10,647 nt of DNA, from positions 1,325-11,971 of the forward strand of contig PLEA01000655.1 of the NCBI GenBank assembly GCA_003136335.1, written 5' to 3'. The stretch is from Acidobacteriaceae bacterium. Its GTDB lineage: Bacteria > Acidobacteriota > Terriglobia > Terriglobales > SbA1. A model generated the notes under the pieces. The model was not told the origin of the DNA, made no database searches, and saw nothing but the letters and a program-made list of their open reading frames with translations. Of the stretch, positions 6,474 to 10,647 are shown one piece after another (the first letter of the stretch is position 1; the number at the start of each line of letters is the position of its first letter). The position numbers and the translations under genes are program-made.

Positions 6474-7378
6474 GCCGCCCACCTCGGCAACTCCAGCACA
6501 ATCGTGGTCCCCTGTCCTTCCCCATCGCTCTCGGCAAACACTTTGCCTCCGTGCTTTAATGCGATCGCTTTCACAATAAACAGGCCCAGCCCGGTCCCTT
6601 TGACGTGCGCCAGCGAGCGGTGCGTAACCCGATAAAAGCGTCTAAAAATGCGCTTCATATCATCGGGAGGAATTCCCACACCCTGATCCTGAACGCGGAG
6701 CACAATGCGTTCCTCGTCCGGGGCTTCCAGCCGCACCTGCACGTCAACCTTCTCCCCGGAGTATTTCACCGCATTGTCGAGCACATTGAAAACCGCGGTC
6801 CGCAAATCTTCCGCGCTGCCTCGCACCCGCAGTCCACCCCGGTTGCTCGATGCTTCCTCATACCGCAGCGCCTCCGGCTGCAGGTGATGCCGCGATCGAG
6901 TATCGTCCATACAGTCGCGCACCAGTTGGCCGAAATCGACTTCCGCTTTTTCCCGTCCCGCTTTCTTGTCGCCTGCCCGCCCGGCGCGCAGCACCTGCTC
7001 CACGGTTTCGGTCAGCCGGTCGGTATCGCTCAGCATCAATCGGTAGAACTCCTGCTTCTGGTGTTCCGGCAATTCGCGGCGCTGCATGGTCTCCAGGTGC
7101 AGCCGGATCGACGCCACCGGCGTCTTCAACTCATGCGTGACGGCGTTGATAAAGCTGTCGTGCTGCTCGCTGCGCCGCAACTCCCGCACCAGAAAAATCG
7201 TATTCACTACCACGCCCGCAATGATCAGGGCGAAAAAAACGATGCCGAAAACCAGCAGCACGCCCTCGCGCCAGTTCAGAATGATCCAGCCGACATTCAG
7301 GGCAACTGCAAGCGCCACCAGGCCAACGCCCAGGCAAAGGAAGAAAACGATAGTTCCGCGGCGGCTCGAGATGCGCAT
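6470..7378 (-). CDS. Sensor histidine kinase, two membrane helices, almost no external loop
   Basis: This membrane kinase is the partner of the response regulator that follows. Two helices (about 10-34 and 40-64) are separated by only some five residues (NWREG), so there is no external sensor domain and no HAMP. The dimerisation/phosphorylation domain carries H82 in AVTHELKTP. The ATPase domain has the N-box FNVLDNAVKYS (197-207), G1 DQGVGIP (231-237), F-box RIFRRFYR (243-250) and G2 KGTGLGL (260-266), so it should be active. The start is fixed by an in-frame stop three codons upstream. The kinase comes first in the operon and its TGA overlaps the regulator ATG. Such short-loop kinases in other phyla often sense through membrane partners, including ABC transporters; whether the adjacent exporter plays that role is inference. 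Confidence 0.92.
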   Translation of the reverse strand: MRISSRRGTIVFFLCLGVGLVALAVALNVGWIILNWREGVLLVFGIVFFALIIAGVVVNTIFLVRELRRSEQHDSFINAVTHELKTPVASIRLHLETMQRRELPEHQKQEFYRLMLSDTDRLTETVEQVLRAGRAGDKKAGREKAEVDFGQLVRDCMDDTRSRHHLQPEALRYEEASSNRGGLRVRGSAEDLRTAVFNVLDNAVKYSGEKVDVQVRLEAPDEERIVLRVQDQGVGIPPDDMKRIFRRFYRVTHRSLAHVKGTGLGLFIVKAIALKHGGKVFAESDGEGQGTTIVLELPRWAA

Positions 7379-7394
7379 GGAAGCTCAGCCCGAT

Positions 7395-7414
7395 TTTACC
7401 GCGTTCGTGGTAAA
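7395..7414. promoter_or_regulatory. Dyad TTTACC-N8-GGTAAA upstream of the kinase gene
   Basis: A perfect 6-bp inverted repeat with an eight-base spacer, itself containing CG-tt-CG symmetry, lies 17 bp upstream of the kinase ATG. It could be an autoregulatory binding site for the linked response regulator or another factor. No convincing -35/-10 pair for the kinase operon was found around it. Confidence 0.3.
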
Positions 7415-7538
7415 GCGTTAGGAAAGCATCAAGCTGTGGCGTCGCCGCCCGGCGGCTGGGCCCTGCCCTGAGCCAACGCGGTCAGCCGAAACGATTCCCG
7501 GCGCTACGCGTCGTCCATTTGCGGCCCGTCTCTGTGAG

Positions 7539-7567
7539 TTGACACTGCAGGGGGGCCGCCGTATCGT
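7539..7567 (+). promoter_or_regulatory. Sigma70-like promoter of the bicupin gene
   Basis: TTGACA (7539-7544, perfect), a 17-base spacer and TATCGT (7562-7567, 4 of 6) form a good sigma70 promoter. The predicted start near 7574 gives a leader of about 60 bases that ends in the AAAGGAAGG ribosome binding site (7621-7629), five bases before ATG 7635. Confidence 0.55.
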
Positions 7568-7634
7568 TTTGCGGAACTAGAAAGCTGAAACTGGAAAGGC
7601 CCTTTTTACTTGTATTTCAAAAAGGAAGGCTCTC

Positions 7635-8924
7635 ATGAGCGATGATGCGAAGAAGGACATGTTTTCGCGGCGTGGATTTCTGGGAATGGGGTCGGCAGCG
7701 CTAGCGGCTACCGGAATGCTATCGGCGGCGGAAGCCGCGAGGCAAGTGCAGCAACCGTATCCAGGTGAGGAACATCGAGACGCCAAACCTTACCCTACTA
7801 AGGACGATCGAAGCGCCAGTGCTCCTGGACCAGGCAATCCTCCGCTGGACACCCAGAATCCGGATTCTTTCTTGCCGCCTCCCTCCGACGCCGGCGGCGT
7901 GCAGACGTTCAAGTATCCTTTTGCACTCTCTCACAAACGGATGCAAGAGGGTGGTTGGTCACGCGAGGTCACGGTGCGGGAGCTTGCCGTTTCCACGTCC
8001 ATTGCCGGCGTGGACATGAGATTAACCGCAGGAGGCATACGAGAACTGCACTGGCATACGGCTGCAGAGTGGGCCTTGATGCTTTACGGAAATGCGCGCA
8101 TCACCGGGCTTGATGCCGAGGGCAAGAGCTTTGTGAGCGATGTGACGGAAGGCGATCTCTGGTACTTCCCCACGGGGATTCCACATTCCATTCAAGGCCT
8201 GAATCCCGATGGGTGTGAGTTTCTGCTGGTCTTCGACGACGGCAACTTTTCCGAATACGAAACGGTGTTGCTGACCGACTGGATGGCGCACACGCCCCAC
8301 GATGTGCTCTCGCAAAACTTCGGCGTGAGTCAGCAGGCAATGGAAAAAATGCCGCGCAGGGAGAAGTTTATTTTTCAGGCTGCGGTTCCCGGCTCGCTGG
8401 CGGAGGACCAAAAGGAAGCCGCCGGCACTCTTGGCATGTCGTCGCAGGATTTCGCTTTTCGTGCGAACCAGGAAGCGGTCTTGAAACGCAGCAAGAGCGG
8501 CGAAGTGCGGATCATTGATTCGAGCAAGTTCAAAGTGTCCACCACGATAGCGGCAGCGATCGTCACCGTCCATCCGGCAGGAATCCGCGAATTGCACTGG
8601 CATCCCAATGCCGACGAATGGCAGTACTACATTAGCGGCGCGGGAAGGATGACCGTGTTCGCTACAGGAGGCCGTGCCCGCACCATGGACTTTCAAGCGG
8701 GAGACGTGGGCTATGTGCAGAAGACGCTGCCACACTATGTCCAGAACACAGGCAGCAGCGATCTGATATTTCTGGAGATGTTCAAGAGCAACGTCTATCA
8801 GGATCTTGCGCTCTCGGAATGGCTCACGCATACGCCACCGGATCTCGTCCTGGCGCACCTCGGCATCGATAAGGCCACGCTCGACGCCATGCCGAAGGAC
8901 GAAGTCGTAGTGATGCCGAAATAG
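7635..8924 (+). CDS. Tat-exported bicupin, probable oxalate decarboxylase (OxdC-like)
   Basis: Predicted to convert oxalate to formate and CO2 using manganese, outside the cytoplasm. The N-terminus has a textbook twin-arginine signal, SRRGFLG (11-17), with likely cleavage after AEA near residue 34. A Pro-rich linker and two cupin domains follow. Cupin 1 ligands are H139, H141, E145 and H184; cupin 2 ligands are H321, H323, E328 and H367. Both sites are preceded by the conserved arginine (R136, R318). The lid that in Bacillus OxdC reads SENST is SEYET here (206-210), keeping the key glutamate as E207. E381, fourteen residues after H367, matches the second-site glutamate. Length (429 including signal and linker) fits the family. 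It is monocistronic and convergent with the pseudogene ending at 8932. A related oxalate-oxidising or other bicupin role cannot be excluded. Confidence 0.85.
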   Translation: MSDDAKKDMFSRRGFLGMGSAALAATGMLSAAEAARQVQQPYPGEEHRDAKPYPTKDDRSASAPGPGNPPLDTQNPDSFLPPPSDAGGVQTFKYPFALSHKRMQEGGWSREVTVRELAVSTSIAGVDMRLTAGGIRELHWHTAAEWALMLYGNARITGLDAEGKSFVSDVTEGDLWYFPTGIPHSIQGLNPDGCEFLLVFDDGNFSEYETVLLTDWMAHTPHDVLSQNFGVSQQAMEKMPRREKFIFQAAVPGSLAEDQKEAAGTLGMSSQDFAFRANQEAVLKRSKSGEVRIIDSSKFKVSTTIAAAIVTVHPAGIRELHWHPNADEWQYYISGAGRMTVFATGGRARTMDFQAGDVGYVQKTLPHYVQNTGSSDLIFLEMFKSNVYQDLALSEWLTHTPPDLVLAHLGIDKATLDAMPKDEVVVMPK

Positions 8925-8931
8925 CGCAACC

Positions 8932-9753
8932 TCAGAACGGAAAACGTACCGACAAAATGGGAATGTGGTTTGTGGGATGAAATGACGTCGCAGCGATTTG
9001 GAAACTGCGGCCCACAGTAAAACCGAGACGGTCCCACAGGTGAAACCTGCCAAGTACGACTCCTGGCGTGAAGTATACGGATGTATTTCCGCCGTGCGAA
9101 CCCTGATAATAGTGGGTGAAATTCACTTCCGCCTCCGGCCAGATTTTCTTGAAGATTCGGTACTGAACCGTATTGTTCCATGTCAGGTTGCGTCCAATCG
9201 TCGCTATGTTCCCGGTGGGCAGGCGGATGCCCAATGTTCCCTGGACATCGAAATCCCTGAAGCCTTTTCCGTAGGCGATCGTAGGCGCGATGATCGGACT
9301 CAACGCTCCCTGCTGGTACTGCCCACTGGGAAAACTCATTTGGTAGAAGGCCGTCAAGATGTAGTTCCATGCTCCTCATTTCCCGCAGCAATTCGATATT
9401 TCACGAGGAACTGCCAGTCTCCGAATCCGTCTTTCGAATCCGGATTGTTCACCACGTAAGCCGGCACGGCTAGGATTACCTCCAAATTCTTTGCCGGAAT
9501 GATTTCCAGGCCCTTACTCACGCCGTAATTCTCTGTAGTGAGTCCGTTATTGTGGGTCTGCCATTGAATATTAGCGAAACTCCTGCTCGAGCCGCGGAGT
9601 GGTCGTGGCAAGAGGAGTGATCCAGTGCGGCTGTTCCGCTTGCGTTTCGGATACCATATTGAACCAATCGGCAGGAAATCAGCCCTGTGCCGACGACAAC
9701 GTTGATGAAAGACAGAGAAGGAACAAGGCGACAAACAGAGCAATTCTGCACAT
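8932..9753 (-). pseudogene. Decayed MetA-pathway-like outer-membrane protein gene
   Basis: The intact ancestor would be a signal peptide plus beta-barrel protein of about 270 residues, resembling proteins annotated 'putative MetA-pathway of phenol degradation' or 'transporter'. From ATG 9753 (ribosome binding site GGAGA about seven bases upstream) the frame reads a signal peptide (CRIALFVALFLLCLSSTLSSA). It then meets TGA at 9681-9679, continues in the same frame (FPADWFNMVS...PRLEQEFR), shifts at about 9570-9573 (two bases seem missing; QWQTHNNGLTTENYG follows in the new frame), and shifts again at about 9364-9366 (one base missing). After that, the last 140 residues end in the barrel-like SVRFPF. 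The three lesions within 820 bases beside clean neighbours suggest real decay rather than sequencing error. Some C-terminal frames could still be translated but would lack a signal. Confidence 0.8.
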
Positions 9754-9795
9754 CAAGGTCTCCGACGTCAATGATTGACCCAAGGGATTACGAAA

Positions 9796-9823
9796 TGTAT
9801 ATTAAATACGGTTGTAGTGTCTA
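9796..9823 (-). promoter_or_regulatory. Relict promoter of the pseudogene
   Basis: On the minus strand TAGACA (9823-9818), a 16-base spacer and TATACA (9801-9796) lie upstream of the old start at 9753. An imperfect palindrome, GTATATTAAATAC (9797-9809), overlaps the -10 box and could have been an operator. Confidence 0.35.
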
Positions 9824-9882
9824 GTACTATACGGCTCAATGCGTTCCGCAAGCGCTTTGGACCGTCGTTACAAGCCAGCGGG

Positions 9883-9911
9883 TTGACCACAGTCTGAGTT
9901 GACTGTAGGAT
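9883..9911 (+). promoter_or_regulatory. Promoter of the Mop-domain regulator, with possible operator
   Basis: TTGACC (9883-9888), 17 bases and TAGGAT (9906-9911) form a sigma70-like pair. The spacer contains the inverted repeat CAGTC (9890-9894) / GACTG (9901-9905), and TTGAC occurs twice 16 bp apart (9883, 9899). Such symmetry inside the promoter suits autoregulation. The predicted start (about 9918) is almost at the ATG (9921). Confidence 0.45.
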
Positions 9912-9920
9912 TTCATTCCG

Positions 9921-10355
9921 ATGCAGAGGAAAGGCAAATCCGCAAGCAAAGCTGAAGCGTTGTTTCAGCTGCGGGACGCGGCTTTACAGCTAGGGATCAG
10001 CTTCCCCACCATCAAGCAGTGGATTTACAAGAAGAAGATTCGCAGCGTTCAAACGGCTGGAGGACACCACCGCATCCCCCAAAGTGAAGTGGACAAACTG
10101 CTCTTCAGAACCCGAGGTAGAACGGAAAACGAACGGAAGCAGGTCATCCGCCGTGTCAGTGGACGCAATCAGTTAGTGGGGCGCATCGATTCCGTTCGCA
10201 TCAGCGGTCTTATGGCAGAAGTAAAGATTTCGATCGGCGGCCAGCAAATCACCTCGATTATCACGGCGACCTCTGCTCGCGAAATGCAATTAAAGAAGGG
10301 ACAAACCGCCGCCGCGTTGATCAAGGCCACCGAAGTGATGATCATCCGCGTCTAA
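9921..10355 (+). CDS. Excisionase/MerR-like DNA-binding domain fused to a Mop (TOBE) domain
   Basis: Probably a one-component regulator that binds molybdate (or tungstate) and DNA. Residues 15-62 form a winged helix of the excisionase/MerR-like type (LRDAALQLGISFPTIKQW; wing TAGGHHRIPQSEVDKLL). A basic linker (63-80) leads to a single Mop/molbindin domain (about 80-143) with the family pattern: SGRNQLVGRI, SGLMAEVKISIGG, ITATS, ALIKATEVMI. ModE, the well-known molybdate regulator, uses a different helix-turn-helix type and two Mop domains, so this is another architecture. Other gene products in view do not obviously need molybdenum, and no modABC genes are present. No clear ribosome binding site is seen (AGGA at 9907-9910 is ten bases from the ATG), and the promoter places the start of the message close to the ATG, so a leaderless message is possible. 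Confidence 0.85.
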   Translation: MQRKGKSASKAEALFQLRDAALQLGISFPTIKQWIYKKKIRSVQTAGGHHRIPQSEVDKLLFRTRGRTENERKQVIRRVSGRNQLVGRIDSVRISGLMAEVKISIGGQQITSIITATSAREMQLKKGQTAAALIKATEVMIIRV

Positions 10356-10390
10356 CAGCCGTCCGTACCGTGGCCCGACGACCCCACGAA

Positions 10391-10418
10391 AAAGCCCCGG
10401 CCGGATGCGGCCGAGGCT
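10391..10418 (-). terminator. Intrinsic terminator of the desaturase gene
   Basis: AGCC-C-CGGCCG / GATG loop / CGGCCG-A-GGCT (10393-10418) forms a stem of ten pairs with one mismatch. On the minus strand it is followed by five T (opposite aaaaa at 10389-10393). It lies about 30 bases past the stop at 10448. In the plus direction no T-run follows, so it mainly serves the minus-strand gene. Confidence 0.75.
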
Positions 10419-10447
10419 AAATCTCCTGACAGAAATGAGTCCGCCGC

Positions 10448-10647
10448 CTAGTCGCCGGCCACCCAGAACTCCGCCGCCACTGGAGGCGTGATCAGCGGCG
10501 TGATCAGCGTCCCATTGGGAGCGGCCACCAGCCCCTGCTTGATCTCACCCAGCTTCACTCGACGGATGTCCCAAGCCAAGCCCAGCGTCTTGAGCGCCCA
10601 AATGCCGTACCAGTTCATGTCCACTTCATACCAGGTAAACCCATGCT
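10448..10647 (-). CDS. Acyl-CoA / fatty-acid desaturase, C-terminal part (runs off the window)
   Basis: The minus-strand frame ending in TAG at 10448-10450 translates to 65 complete residues. It begins [20 protein letters not shown], then [18 protein letters not shown], and ends in a Pro/Thr-rich tail ([20 protein letters not shown]). The HG.TWYE.D.N..GIW.L..LGLAW.I pattern is the hallmark of the C-terminus of membrane-bound delta-9 (stearoyl-CoA type) desaturases, just after the third histidine box. These enzymes introduce a double bond into acyl chains to tune membrane fluidity. The catalytic histidine boxes lie outside the window, so activity cannot be judged. A terminator follows the stop. 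Confidence 0.8.
   Translation of the reverse strand, partial: HGFTWYEVDMNWYGIWALKTLGLAWDIRRVKLGEIKQGLVAAPNGTLITPLITPPVAAEFWVAGD

Noticed and set aside
6474..6482. GTG at 6482 as start of the response regulator
   Set aside because: ATG 6473 has a well-placed GAGGTG and an ATGA overlap with the kinase stop, and it begins directly at the receiver domain.
7444..7456. GC-rich short inverted repeat between the kinase and the bicupin
   Set aside because: A 5-bp stem with a 3-base loop in GC-rich DNA and no T-run; not distinguishable from background.
6605..7471. 288-codon plus-strand frame antisense to the kinase
   Set aside because: Antisense to clear kinase motifs, His/Gln/Arg-rich and without family features; a shadow.
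8022..9053. 343-codon minus-strand frame antisense to the bicupin
   Set aside because: It runs across the well-supported cupin gene and into the pseudogene in another frame, and resembles no protein; a shadow of a GC-rich gene.

Overview
The window looks like a chromosomal piece from an Acidobacteriota (Terriglobia-like) bacterium. This is an inference. It rests on high GC, the mix of families (an exported DinB-like protein, a TOBE/Mop regulator, a MetA-pathway-like outer-membrane protein), and a long hairpin repeat of a kind I associate with acidobacterial intergenic DNA. There are no rRNA or tRNA genes, no CRISPR array and no intact mobile element.

Left part (1-2573): a small minus-strand gene of unknown function (66-299) sits between two exact 18-bp direct repeats (4-21 and 443-460). 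About 420 bp without a convincing gene follow, containing a repeated 11-bp motif. A promoter-like pair at 722-750 with a dyad over its predicted start precedes a possible 41-residue membrane micropeptide (802-927). This is followed one base later by a drug/metabolite-transporter-superfamily permease (929-2266) resembling the glucose/ribose porter (GlcU) group. A 127-bp near-continuous hairpin repeat (2335-2461) fills the next gap.

Middle part (2574-7378): a plus-strand group encodes an exported DinB/YfiT-like protein, an ABC ATPase and a large permease that looks like two fused ABC-2 halves. Converging on it from the minus strand is a two-component pair. The histidine kinase has two membrane helices and almost no external loop, and its stop overlaps the start of an OmpR-type response regulator (ATGA). 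The kinase and the ABC exporter may form a functional pair (for example envelope stress), but that is only inferred from proximity.

Right part (7379-10647): from a clear sigma70-like promoter runs a Tat-exported bicupin that carries every metal ligand and catalytic glutamate expected of an oxalate decarboxylase. Convergent with it is a decayed gene for a MetA-pathway-like outer-membrane protein, with one nonsense codon and two frameshifts but its promoter and ribosome binding site still visible. Divergent from that is a 144-residue regulator joining an excisionase/MerR-like DNA-binding domain to a single Mop (TOBE) domain, probably sensing molybdate. The window ends in the C-terminus of a minus-strand acyl-CoA (delta-9 type) desaturase with its own terminator.
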